Assembly: GCF_000026985.1 (NCBI RefSeq)
Contig: NC_017390.1
Span: 1,910,231-1,974,230, forward strand
Direction of reading: 5' to 3'
Origin: Erwinia pyrifoliae DSM 12163
GTDB lineage: Bacteria > Pseudomonadota > Gammaproteobacteria > Enterobacterales > Enterobacteriaceae
DNA length: 64,000 nucleotides
Below the pieces are notes generated by a model. It had not been told where the DNA came from. It was given only the letters and a program-made list of their open reading frames with translations, and searched no databases. Position numbers and translations under genes: made by a program. Numbering within the stretch: the stretch's first letter is position 1; every line of letters starts with the position of its first letter. Of the stretch, positions 48,026 through 55,909 are shown piece by piece.

Positions 48026-48354
48026 CTATCTCTGAAGCCAAAAGGGGCATATAAGGGGCATATAAGGGGCAAAAAATTTAAGTGCCTGCTTATTGTTTAG
48101 CATTAGCACCCGATCGCCGTTCAGCTCTTCAATCCACTTCCGTAGACGTCATAAACCCACTGCGCGTCTTTATGCCCCATCTGATCCGCGATAAACGATG
48201 GGTTTGCGCCGGCAGATTAAAACCAGCAGGCAAAAGTATGCCGCGTATGGTACGGATTCCGGCGGCGAATGCCAGCACGTTTTACGGCCGCGTGCCGTCT
48301 GGCCAGAGACTCGATAGGCGATAATACGGTTTTTACGTTTCCCAGTGCACGCAC
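48026..48354 (-). pseudogene. Phage integrase remnant at ttcA
   Basis: Three consecutive minus-strand frames spell the C-terminus of a tyrosine recombinase. First frame: NPYHTRHTFACW (the catalytic R and H region) then a stop. Second frame: SAGANPSFIADQMGHKDAQW then VYDVYG, with the second catalytic His and the likely nucleophile Tyr. Third frame: KWIEELNGDRVLMLNNKQAL, ending at a stop 7 bases before ttcA. Two frameshifts, and the N-terminal half and the phage body are gone. E. coli Rac carries its integrase beside ttcA in the same way. The remnant marks a lost ttcA-integrating prophage. Confidence 0.85.
48042..48071. repeat. Tandem 11-bp repeat upstream of ttcA
   Basis: AAGGGGCATAT occurs twice in a row, followed by AAGGGGCA (2.7 copies, 48042-48071). 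It lies at the end of the integrase remnant, 23 bases before the ttcA start codon (minus strand). It could be slippage in a decayed coding end (repeated MPL-like codons) or an element affecting ttcA expression. Confidence 0.7.
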
Positions 48355-48419
48355 GTTATACCATCGACGCCGTCCAACTATCGTCTAAACTTAAATAAAC
48401 AGCCAGCAAGGAGAGAGCC

Positions 48420-48545
48420 ATGCCCCAAACTGAACCCAAAGATAAACCGCACCCAGCCAGAGATAAGCCAAAAGAGCAGGGGGAAATTCCGCGTGCTCCA
48501 GACAGCAGTGAGGATGACAAAAAAAATCCTTACCGGCGGCGCTGA
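48420..48545 (+). CDS. Small hydrophilic protein, unknown
   Basis: A 41-aa protein, rich in Pro, Lys, Asp and Glu (PQTEPKDKPHPARDKPKEQG then EIPRAPDSSEDDKKNPYRRR), with no hydrophobic segment and probably disordered. AAGGAGAGAG gives a very strong ribosome site 2 bases before the ATG region. I do not recognise it. It lies between the integrase remnant and the 28-aa membrane protein. Confidence 0.55.
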   Translation: MPQTEPKDKPHPARDKPKEQGEIPRAPDSSEDDKKNPYRRR

Positions 48546-48719
48546 TTTCCCGTCATCAGGTGCATTTTTCAGAGCATCGCCGCGATGGTTACCGACTCAC
48601 TACGCAGTGCGATATTCAGGCCATCTTTTCCATGTTTATGCTGATAAATGAATCTTCATACAGCTTTGTGCTTTACCCACGTCTCTGTCGGAGCGAAAGT
48701 TTGGGGAGAAATATCCACT

Positions 48720-48806
48720 ATGAAATGGAACCGCAGAAATACCTGGATTGCAATATTGCTATTTTGTGCGGCATTCTGGCTGCTGGTCGCCCTCGTATTC
48801 ATCTAA
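48720..48806 (+). CDS. YmiA-like 28-aa single-helix membrane protein
   Basis: MKWNRRNTWIAILLF followed by CAAFWLLVALVFI: a basic start and one transmembrane helix. The NTWIAI...CAAFWLLVAL pattern resembles the helix of YmiA at 1564 (KAWMAV...CALFWAAAAL). GGGGAGAA lies about 13 bases upstream, rather far. A strong terminator begins 20 bases after the stop, so this looks like a real short gene. Confidence 0.5.
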   Translation: MKWNRRNTWIAILLFCAAFWLLVALVFI

Positions 48807-48825
48807 TTTGGATGCGAAACACCTT

Positions 48826-48855
48826 GCGCTGGCAGGACCTGCCGCCAGCGCTTTT
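48826..48855 (+). terminator. Terminator before dbpA
   Basis: Compound stem GCGCTGG / CCAGCGC with an inner CAGG / CCTG pair and TTTT tail, 20 bases after the 28-aa ORF and 70 bases before dbpA. Confidence 0.75.
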
Positions 48856-48926
48856 ATCCCCTTCAGGCACACTTATCTGCTACAATCGCCGCTAATAACC
48901 TGCCCGTTTTTTTAGAGACCTATTCC

Positions 48927-50306
48927 GTGACTGCTTTTTCAACCTTGACCCAACTGCCAGCCAGCCAAATTGATAACCTTAATGAACTCGGCTACCTTGC
49001 CATGACCCCGGTACAGGCTGAATCGCTGCCCGCCATTCTGGCTGGTCGTGACGTTCGCGCCCAGGCAAAAACGGGCAGCGGCAAAACTGCTGCATTTGGT
49101 TTGGGGGTGATGCACCGCGTCGATGCCAGTCAGTATGTGACTCAGGCACTGGTGCTTTGTCCTACGCGTGAATTGGCCGATCAGGTAACGAAAGAGCTAC
49201 GCCGTCTCGCGCGTTTTACCTCGAATATCAAAATCTTAACCCTGTGCGGCGGCCAGCCTGTTGGTGCGCAACGTGACTCGCTGCTGCATGCGCCGCACAT
49301 CGTGGTAGGGACGCCGGGGCGTATTCTCGATCATCTGAAACGAGAAACGCTGAAGCTGGACGCCATCAGCACCCTGGTGTTGGATGAGGCCGACCGTATG
49401 CTGGAGATGGGTTTCCGCGAAGATATTGACACGATAATCAGCCACAGCCCGCAGGCGCGCCAGACGCTGCTGTTTTCCGCCACCTGGCCGCAGGCTATCG
49501 CTCAAATCAGTCAGAGCATTCAGCGCGACCCGTTAACCATAGAAACCGGAGACGTTTCTGATCTGCCAGCGATTGAGCAGACCTTCTATGAAGCAGGAGC
49601 GCGTGAAAAACTGACTGCGCTTATCGGCTTACTTAGCGAACGCCAGCCTTCTTCATGCGTGGTGTTTTGCAATACCAAACGTGAATGTGATGAGATCGCC
49701 TACGCGCTGGACAAAGCCCAGATTAGCGCACAGCCGCTGCATGGCGATCTTGAGCAACGCGAGCGCGATCGGATGCTGATACGCTTTGCCAACGGGAGCT
49801 GTCGGGTCCTGGTCGCCACGGATGTGGCGGCACGCGGGCTGGATATTAAAGCTCTGGCGATGGTGGTTAATTATCAGTTGTCCTTCGATCCTGAAGTGCA
49901 TGTACATCGTATCGGCAGAACGGCTCGCGCTGGACAAGAGGGGTGCGCGGTGAGTTTTGTCGCTCCTGATGAAATGATACGTGCGCATGCACTGGAAGAC
50001 TATTTGCAGCAGAAACTGGTGTGGTGCAACCTGTCTGCATTGAAAGCAGTTGCTGCAAGGCCACTGCTGGCCGAAATGGTGACGGTAAGCCTGGAAGGGG
50101 GGCGTAAGGCCAAAATTCGCCCGGGGGATATTCTGGGGGCATTGACCGGTGAAGGTGGCCTGAACGGCGACCAGGTCGGTAAGATTGATATAGCTTCAAC
50201 TCTGGCTTATGTGGCTATCCGCCGCGAGCTGGCGCGCAAGGTAATGCAGCAGTTACAGCAGGTGAAAATCAAAGGTAAGTCCTGCCGGGCGCGGCTGTTG
50301 AAATAA
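48927..50306 (+). CDS. dbpA: ATP-dependent RNA helicase DbpA
   Basis: A DEAD-box helicase acting in 50S ribosome assembly; its C-terminal domain recognises hairpin 92 of 23S rRNA. The 459-aa protein shows AKTGSGKT (47-54), DEAD (153-156), LLFSATWP and HRIGRTARAG. The C-terminal domain (about 380-459) includes GGRKAKIRPGDILGALTG. The start codon is GTG, chosen because it aligns with the family start TAFSTL; the ribosome site (TAGAGACC) is weak. Confidence 0.96.
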   Translation: MTAFSTLTQLPASQIDNLNELGYLAMTPVQAESLPAILAGRDVRAQAKTGSGKTAAFGLGVMHRVDASQYVTQALVLCPTRELADQVTKELRRLARFTSNIKILTLCGGQPVGAQRDSLLHAPHIVVGTPGRILDHLKRETLKLDAISTLVLDEADRMLEMGFREDIDTIISHSPQARQTLLFSATWPQAIAQISQSIQRDPLTIETGDVSDLPAIEQTFYEAGAREKLTALIGLLSERQPSSCVVFCNTKRECDEIAYALDKAQISAQPLHGDLEQRERDRMLIRFANGSCRVLVATDVAARGLDIKALAMVVNYQLSFDPEVHVHRIGRTARAGQEGCAVSFVAPDEMIRAHALEDYLQQKLVWCNLSALKAVAARPLLAEMVTVSLEGGRKAKIRPGDILGALTGEGGLNGDQVGKIDIASTLAYVAIRRELARKVMQQLQQVKIKGKSCRARLLK

Positions 50307-50315
50307 CTGGTCGGG

Positions 50316-50350
50316 GCAGACGGATGATAAGAAGAGAACTCCGCCTGCCT
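50316..50350. terminator. Hairpin between convergent dbpA and monooxygenase gene
   Basis: Stem GGCAG / CTGCC plus CGGA / TCCG with two mismatched bases, in the 74-base convergent gap. A T run is absent; the terminator role is inferred. Confidence 0.5.
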
Positions 50351-50380
50351 CGTCAGTGTTCAGACGCAACGATTCTCGAT

Positions 50381-50668
50381 TCAGAACTTATTGATCACTG
50401 GTGGCTCTGCCAATAGCGGGCCGGCAGCAGCAAGTAACTTCTTAAAGTGCGGCTGGGCTTCATGATGGTCCACGGCAGAGGCGTTTTTCCAGGTTTCATG
50501 GAACAAAAACCGGTCGCTATTTTCTGCGCTGCGGTACAAATCGTAATGTATATTACCCTGCTCAAAACGGCTGGGAGCCACGCAGTGGTTCAATACATCA
50601 AACAGCGCGTCGCCCTTGCCGGGGTGAGCGGTCATAGTGGCAATGATCAAAACGGATTTATCAGACAT
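50381..50668 (-). CDS. Antibiotic-biosynthesis-monooxygenase-type (YgiN-like) protein
   Basis: A 95-aa dimeric ferredoxin-like-fold ABM-family protein. It shows the usual pattern: a first strand with ATMTAHPGKGDAL, then CVAPSRFEQGNIHYDLYRS and FLFHETWKN, and a final HFKKLLA. Members include quinol monooxygenase YgiN and autoinducer-related LsrG; the substrate here is unknown. AAGGAGAG precedes the start. Confidence 0.85.
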   Translation of the reverse strand: MSDKSVLIIATMTAHPGKGDALFDVLNHCVAPSRFEQGNIHYDLYRSAENSDRFLFHETWKNASAVDHHEAQPHFKKLLAAAGPLLAEPPVINKF

Positions 50669-50965
50669 TAAACTCTCCTTATAAAATGGTAAAAAGGCGC
50701 AGGGCCTGATGACCCGGCCGCCGCAAATTAACCGTCAACTTCTAAGACTAACGCGACCGCGCGTGTTTGCCATGATCTTTTCAGGCTTAATGCTTTCCAA
50801 TAACAATTCACTTCTCCCCATTCTCATTGGTGATAAATCAGAAAACGTCTATTGATATTCCCTGGAAATTGTTTTGTAAAATTGCGTGGTACCTATCGAC
50901 CTGCAGATAAACCTGACATATGCTGGCCGGCGCATTCCCGCACTTACCGACCCGGAGTCAATCCC

Positions 50966-51238
50966 ATGAAAGCAGTAACATCGTTGTTGGTGGCATCCTG
51001 TTTGTTACTCTCCGCCTGCAGCAACAGCGGCGATAATGAGCCGCCGCAGCAAGCTACAGCTGCCCACGCTCCGGCCAGAGTAGAGATGGCGGACCTGGCG
51101 GCGAACAACTGCCTTAATGCCGGAGGGACGCTGGCGCTGTCACGTCAGCTGGATGGTAGCGCGGTAGGGATGTGTCAGTTGAAGAACGGTCGCCGCTGTT
51201 CGGAAGGGGCGTTACTCAATGGTAGCTGCGCACGCTGA
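50966..51238 (+). CDS. ydbJ: DUF333 lipoprotein (YdbJ-like)
   Basis: A 90-aa lipoprotein with signal peptide MKAVTSLLVASCLLLSAC and lipobox LSAC. The mature protein ends in the short DUF333 motif NNCLNAGGTL...GVGMC-like, here GSAVGMCQLKNGRRCSE. I start at 50966, where CGGAGT precedes the ATG. In E. coli ydbJ also lies near ldhA; here hslJ is absent. The gene ends 3' to ldhA with an ERIC-like repeat between. Confidence 0.7.
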   Translation: MKAVTSLLVASCLLLSACSNSGDNEPPQQATAAHAPARVEMADLAANNCLNAGGTLALSRQLDGSAVGMCQLKNGRRCSEGALLNGSCAR

Positions 51239-51239
51239 T

Positions 51240-51323
51240 ACCCTTCATCTTTGCATCGCAGGTGCGTTGGCTGCCGTTGCTCACCCCGGTCACTGACTGG
51301 TGTGTCAGCTCCCGGGGATCCGC
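51240..51323. repeat. ERIC-like intergenic repeat
   Basis: The core GTGCGTTGGCTGCCGTTGCT at 51262 followed by CACCCCGGTCACTGACT and ending AGCTCCCGGGGATCCGC matches the enterobacterial ERIC consensus closely, including the flanking ATACCCTTCA start typical of longer copies. It lies between the convergent ydbJ and ldhA, the usual setting. The imperfect palindrome would fold into a hairpin in RNA. Confidence 0.8.
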
Positions 51324-51340
51324 GCCGCTGACGATCTCAG

Positions 51341-52333
51341 TTACGCGGTTAGCAGGTTTTCGCACGGCTCGCCTTTCTTCAGTAGCCGCAAATTCTCCAG
51401 CGTAGTGTGTGAAATACTGGTTAAGGCTTCGGCGGTCAGAAACGCCTGGTGCCCGGTAAACAGCACGTTATGGCAGGCTGACAGCCGGCGAAATACATCA
51501 TCCTGGATCACATCGTTAGAATTATCTTCAAAGAAAAGGTCACGTTCGTTTTCATATACGTCCATTCCCAGAGCGCCAATTTTATGCTGCTTAAGGGCCT
51601 CTGTTGCCGCCTGAGAATCAATAAGCCCGCCCCGGCTGGTGTTAATCACCATCACCCCTTGCTTCATCCTGGTAAAGGCACTCTTATTCAGCAGATGGTA
51701 GTTCTCCGCCGTCAGCGGGCAGTGCAGGGTAATGACGTCAGACTGGCTGAACAGGGTATCTATATCGACGTATTCAGCCCCCAGTTCCACCGCCTGTGGG
51801 CTGGGATAAGGATCAAATGCCAGCAGACGCATACCGAAGCCTTTCAAAATGCGCAGCGCGGCAATACCGATTTTACCCGTGCCAATCACCCCGGCGGTTC
51901 GGCCGTGCATATTAAAACCTATCAAACCTTCAAGCGAAAAATTAGCATCGCGGGTGCGCTGGTAAGCGCGATGAATGCGGCGGTTGAGGGTCATCATCAT
52001 CCCTACCGCATGCTCAGCCACTGCTTCGGGCGAATAGGCGGGAACACGAACGACTTTTATTGCCAGTTCTGCGGCTGCATCAAGGTCTACGTTATTAAAA
52101 CCCGCACAGCGCAGGGCAACACATTTCACCCCCAGCGCGGCCAGTTCCTCTAATACGCTTCGGCTGGCATCATCGTTAACGAAGATACAAACTGCTTCAC
52201 ATCCCGCCGCGTTTTTTGCTGTGGCTTCGCTGAGCAGAAAGTCGAAGAACTGAATTTCAAAGCCGTAGTCTTCATTGACCTGCTGAAGATATTTCCGGTC
52301 ATACTGCTTGGTACTGTACACCGCAATTTTCAA
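51341..52333 (-). CDS. ldhA: NADH-dependent D-lactate dehydrogenase, fermentative
   Basis: Converts pyruvate to D-lactate during fermentation. The 330-aa protein shows the dinucleotide motif GVIGTGKIG and the catalytic region with HCPLTAENYHLLN and GHQAF (catalytic His near 296). The start is set at a TTG codon (52333), because AAAGGAGT lies 7 bases upstream and the protein then begins MKIAVYSTKQYD as in E. coli; a longer frame from 52354 would include the ribosome site. It is monocistronic, divergent from ydbH. Confidence 0.95.
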   Translation of the reverse strand: MKIAVYSTKQYDRKYLQQVNEDYGFEIQFFDFLLSEATAKNAAGCEAVCIFVNDDASRSVLEELAALGVKCVALRCAGFNNVDLDAAAELAIKVVRVPAYSPEAVAEHAVGMMMTLNRRIHRAYQRTRDANFSLEGLIGFNMHGRTAGVIGTGKIGIAALRILKGFGMRLLAFDPYPSPQAVELGAEYVDIDTLFSQSDVITLHCPLTAENYHLLNKSAFTRMKQGVMVINTSRGGLIDSQAATEALKQHKIGALGMDVYENERDLFFEDNSNDVIQDDVFRRLSACHNVLFTGHQAFLTAEALTSISHTTLENLRLLKKGEPCENLLTA

Positions 52334-52524
52334 GGTTTTACTCCTTTCCTTCACGTCATTGATTATTTAGCAGTGTAACAATGAATGCCCGAAGGGGGGC
52401 GGTGCCGTTCATCAACTATAAGAAAAAGCAGCGAATCTGCTGCATTCCGGCAAAATACTTCACCCGTGTGGCATTCCGTGCCATCATTTGACAAATAATC
52501 ACAGACATAACAGGATTTGCCGCC

Positions 52525-55155
52525 ATGAAACGGGGCTGGATTAGAGCGCTGGTTGTGCTGACGGTAGTCATTTTGCTGCTGACGTGCCTGCTGCTTACTG
52601 TGACAAAATGGCTGCCGCGCCTGGCCGTTCTCTGGCTACCGGAAAACGCCACCCTCGTGCTTCATGGCAACCTTCGTTGGCAACAGGGGGCGCTGCGGCT
52701 TCCCGGCTTGCATTATCGCATCGGTAACTGCGAGCTGGTGACGGTGAGCAACGCGGCATTATCCCGGCACCGGTCACGCTGGCAGCTGTCTGCCGATACC
52801 CTGTTGATTGACAGCGCCTGTGCAGCGAAAATTCCACCCTCAGACAGTCGGCAGGCTCCTGGAACACTGGCTGAATGGCAGCAGATACTGCCGGCTGCCG
52901 ATGTGAGCATCGGTCAGTTGGTCGTTGCGCCCTGGCAGAATGGAAGCGGTCGTTTGCAGCTGCATATTGATGCCCGGCGCCAGCGCCTGGAGTACCGGGC
53001 AAAAAAACTGACCTTACAGGCCGAACTTAACGGCCAGCAGCTGGCGCTGAATAATGTTGAATGGCAAGCGGCTGGTATTGCGCAGCCCGTTATCCTGAAC
53101 GGCACGCTTAATCTGCCGGCGAATCCGGGCGGCCTGCCTGAATCCGGCTGTTTACGCGGTAATATCACACTTGATGGTGTCCCCGATCCCATTCGCGTCG
53201 ATCTGAACTGGCAACAGCGGAACGGCACGCTGATCGCCCGCAGCGAAAATCATGCCATCCCGCTTCTGACTCTGCCATGGCAAATTGCTCCGCAGCTTAT
53301 CGAGATAAGGCAGGGGCAGTGGAACTGGCCCTGGGGTGGTCAGCCCCTTTCTGGCAATATCGCGTTAAGTGCAAAGAACTGGCAGCAAGGATTAGCCGCG
53401 ACGGAAATAACCGGCCGCCTGAATCTGCTTACCCAGGGGCGCGGTGGTAAGGGTAACGTCGTGCTCGCTATCGGTCCGGGCAGGCTTGACCTGTCAGACA
53501 GTCATCTGCCGTTGCGGCTGACCGGCGACGCAAAAATGGCGCAGCTGCAATTTTTTGCCGGGCTGCCGGGCGTTTTACGTGGTCCGCTAATCGATCCATT
53601 GCTGGTGCTGCAACCCGGGGCGTTGCTGCGCATGAAAGGACAATTGCTGTCGACGCTGGAAGTTGATGAAGCACGCTGGCCTCTGGCAGGCCTTTCCGTC
53701 TCATCTGCCGGGATCAACGGCCGCCTGCAGGCAATTCTTAGCGCTCATAACCGGGAGATGGGGCGTTTTCGCCTGCACCTCGATGGCCGAGCCAGCCGCT
53801 TCTGGCCGGATAAAGGCGAATGGCTGTGGCGCTACTGGGGCAACGGCTATCTGGCTCCGCTGGCAGCAAAGTGGGATGTAAACGGTCGTGGGCGTTGGCT
53901 GAATACGCTGATTGAGTTGAACTCGCTATCAACGGGTTTTAACCATCTGCGCTATGCAGACACCAGCGTGGATGCGCCGCGTCTGACGCTGGATAAACCG
54001 ATTCTCTGGCAGCGCGACCCGGCACGGCCCTCGTTCAACGGTCAGCTCAACATGAAAGCCAAAAAAGTGCGCCTGAAGAGCGGGGGATATCTGCCCCCTT
54101 CCGTTTTGACCTTCGCGGTTAAAGGGCGTGACCCGGCCTGGTTTCTGTATAATGGCAGTCTGCAGGCCGGGGAAATAGGCCCGGTACAGGTACAAGGCCG
54201 GTGGAACGGCGAGCGTTTGCGCGGTCAGATGTGGTGGCCGCAGCAGTCGCTGCGCGTTTTTCAGCCGCTGCTCAGCCCGGATCTGAAAATGTCCATCCAG
54301 GACGGACAGCTTAAAGCGCAGATTGCTTTCTCCGCCGCTGGCGATCAAGGGCTGAAAGCAGGCGGGCACTGGCTGGTCACCAATGGCAGCGTGTTAATGC
54401 CTGATAATGCAATTAAGGGTATTGATTTCTCTTTGCCCTTCCGACTGCAAGCACAGCGCTGGTATTTCGGCATGCATGGCCCGGTAGCGTTGCGCATCAA
54501 AGAGATCACCAACCAGTTCGCGATGCAAAATATCACCGCCGATTTGCAGGGATGGTATCCGTGGAGCAGCGCTAAACCGCTCAGGCTCTCCAATGTGGGT
54601 ACTGACGTTTTAGGTGGCCAGCTTCATATGGCCAATTTGCAAATGCCGCAAACCCAGCCCGCCACCGTGCAGATTAAGCATATCAATGTGTCCGAACTGA
54701 TATCGGCGTTAAAGTTAAAGCAGATAGCGATGTCCGGCACGATCGACGGTGCATTACCGCTCTGGCTGACCCATTCACAGTGGCTGGTTAAAGGCGGTTG
54801 GGTCGCGAATAGCGATACGTTAACGGTGCGCATGGATAAGGACATGGCGGATGCCATCAGTAGCAACAATGTTGCCGCCGGGGCAGCCTTAGACTGGATG
54901 CGCTATATGGAGATTACCCGCAGCTGGGCCACTGTCGATATTGATAATCTCGGCTGGATGTCGATGGCAGCAAAAATTGAGGGCTCCAGCCGTTTCAGCA
55001 ATCGAAACCAACGGGTATCGCTGCATTACACCCAGCGTGAAAACCTGTTTCAACTGTGGCGCAGTTTGCGCTTTGGCAATAATTTGCAGTACTGGGTTGA
55101 AGAAAACGCTACCCTGCCATTGCATAAGGAAAAAAGTGATGAAAGCCCTGATTAG
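52525..55155 (+). CDS. ydbH: AsmA-like intermembrane bridge protein YdbH
   Basis: An 876-aa protein anchored by an N-terminal transmembrane helix (residues 9-27) with a long periplasmic beta-rich groove. YdbH, TamB and YhdP are redundant AsmA-like bridges that move phospholipids to the outer membrane; YdbH works with YnbE (known for E. coli). It overlaps ynbE by 17 bases and is followed by ydbL, the same operon as in E. coli. The start has ACAGGA upstream. Confidence 0.93.
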   Translation: MKRGWIRALVVLTVVILLLTCLLLTVTKWLPRLAVLWLPENATLVLHGNLRWQQGALRLPGLHYRIGNCELVTVSNAALSRHRSRWQLSADTLLIDSACAAKIPPSDSRQAPGTLAEWQQILPAADVSIGQLVVAPWQNGSGRLQLHIDARRQRLEYRAKKLTLQAELNGQQLALNNVEWQAAGIAQPVILNGTLNLPANPGGLPESGCLRGNITLDGVPDPIRVDLNWQQRNGTLIARSENHAIPLLTLPWQIAPQLIEIRQGQWNWPWGGQPLSGNIALSAKNWQQGLAATEITGRLNLLTQGRGGKGNVVLAIGPGRLDLSDSHLPLRLTGDAKMAQLQFFAGLPGVLRGPLIDPLLVLQPGALLRMKGQLLSTLEVDEARWPLAGLSVSSAGINGRLQAILSAHNREMGRFRLHLDGRASRFWPDKGEWLWRYWGNGYLAPLAAKWDVNGRGRWLNTLIELNSLSTGFNHLRYADTSVDAPRLTLDKPILWQRDPARPSFNGQLNMKAKKVRLKSGGYLPPSVLTFAVKGRDPAWFLYNGSLQAGEIGPVQVQGRWNGERLRGQMWWPQQSLRVFQPLLSPDLKMSIQDGQLKAQIAFSAAGDQGLKAGGHWLVTNGSVLMPDNAIKGIDFSLPFRLQAQRWYFGMHGPVALRIKEITNQFAMQNITADLQGWYPWSSAKPLRLSNVGTDVLGGQLHMANLQMPQTQPATVQIKHINVSELISALKLKQIAMSGTIDGALPLWLTHSQWLVKGGWVANSDTLTVRMDKDMADAISSNNVAAGAALDWMRYMEITRSWATVDIDNLGWMSMAAKIEGSSRFSNRNQRVSLHYTQRENLFQLWRSLRFGNNLQYWVEENATLPLHKEKSDESPD

Positions 55156-55330
55156 CCTGCCGTTGGCCAGTTGCATTATGCTGTTGAGTGGTTGTGTCCC
55201 ACGCATTGAGGTCGCCGCGCCGAAAGAGCCGATTACCATCAATATGAATGTCAAAATTGAACATGAGATTCATATCAAGGTCGATAAAGACGTGGAAGCC
55301 TTACTCAAAAACAACAGTAACCTGTTTTAG
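55139..55330 (+). CDS. ynbE: Outer-membrane lipoprotein YnbE
   Basis: A 63-aa lipoprotein (signal ending LLSGC, lipidated Cys at about residue 19) whose mature part (ITINMNVKIEHEIHIKVDKD) is a beta-strand segment able to extend the YdbH groove to the outer membrane. Its first 17 bases overlap the end of ydbH. The start has AAGGAAAAAAGTG upstream. Confidence 0.92.
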   Translation: MKALISLPLASCIMLLSGCVPRIEVAAPKEPITINMNVKIEHEIHIKVDKDVEALLKNNSNLF

Positions 55331-55339
55331 GGAATACGT

Positions 55340-55675
55340 ATGAGACAACGGTACCGGGGATTACTGCTGGGCTGTTTGCTGCTGTCACCGGCGGCAATAG
55401 CACTAACGCTTGATGAGGCTCGCCAGCAGGGGCGGGTGGGCGAAACGCTAAACGGCTATATTGCGCCCATTCAGCAGGACGGTGAAACCCTGCAGCTGGT
55501 CAGGCAGATTAACGCGGGGCGTTTGCAACAGTATCAACAGCTGGCACAGCAAAATAACCTGACCACGCGAGAGGTGGCCAATATCGCCGGGCAGAAACTG
55601 GTTGATCGCGCCAAACCCGGTGAATATGTGCGCGGTATTAACGGGTTGTGGCTGAAGAAACAGGTAGGTTATTAA
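55340..55675 (+). CDS. ydbL: YdbL periplasmic protein (DUF1318)
   Basis: A 111-aa exported protein: signal peptide (residues 1-22, ending AIA), then LTLDEARQQGRVGETLNGY and a C-terminal GQKLVDRAKPGEYVRGING. YdbL is proposed to control correct YdbH-YnbE assembly as a chaperone. It lies 9 bases after ynbE, completing the ydbH-ynbE-ydbL operon. Confidence 0.92.
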   Translation: MRQRYRGLLLGCLLLSPAAIALTLDEARQQGRVGETLNGYIAPIQQDGETLQLVRQINAGRLQQYQQLAQQNNLTTREVANIAGQKLVDRAKPGEYVRGINGLWLKKQVGY

Positions 55676-55761
55676 CAGGCGAGGGCAGTAGTGAAACAGA
55701 TTTTTGTGAGGATGCTTTAGCGTTTTTTAATACACGTCTTTCCATATTAATTTAATATATG

Positions 55762-55784
55762 GCATTTGCTAAAATGGCAAATGC
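55762..55784. promoter_or_regulatory. Inverted repeat upstream of the foreign gene
   Basis: GCATTTGC-TAAAATG-GCAAATGC, a perfect 8-bp inverted repeat with 7-base spacer, ends 14 bases before the ATG at 55799. It could be an operator or an RNA hairpin. No HrpL-type box (GGAACC-N16-CCAC) is seen nearby. Confidence 0.5.
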
Positions 55785-55798
55785 ATAGGAAAGTAAAG

Positions 55799-55909
55799 AT
55801 GAAGATTAATACAGACAGCAGCATAAATGAACCTGAATATATTGTTGAAAACGACCTGCCTCTCCAAGTCAAAATAATAGCCAGGTTATTCTTTCCGTCT
55901 CTGGCGTGA
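55799..55909 (+). CDS. 36-aa upstream ORF of the foreign gene
   Basis: The ATG at 55799 has AGGAAAG upstream, the only good ribosome site here. The ORF (MKINTDSSINEPEYIVENDL then PLQVKIIARLFFPSLA) ends in a TGA that overlaps the GTG start of the next frame (GTGA at 55906-55909). It is either a coupled leader peptide or the true N-terminus of the next protein separated by a frameshift; the Asn/Ser/Pro-rich start suits the latter. Confidence 0.45.
   Translation: MKINTDSSINEPEYIVENDLPLQVKIIARLFFPSLA

Noticed and set aside
54941..55330. 129-codon frame starting inside ydbH
   Set aside because: Only its last 63 codons, from 55139, form YnbE; the earlier part is a shadow of ydbH.
55676..55798. 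HrpL (type III) promoter in front of the foreign gene
   Set aside because: No GGAACC with a properly spaced CCAC motif is present in the upstream sequence.
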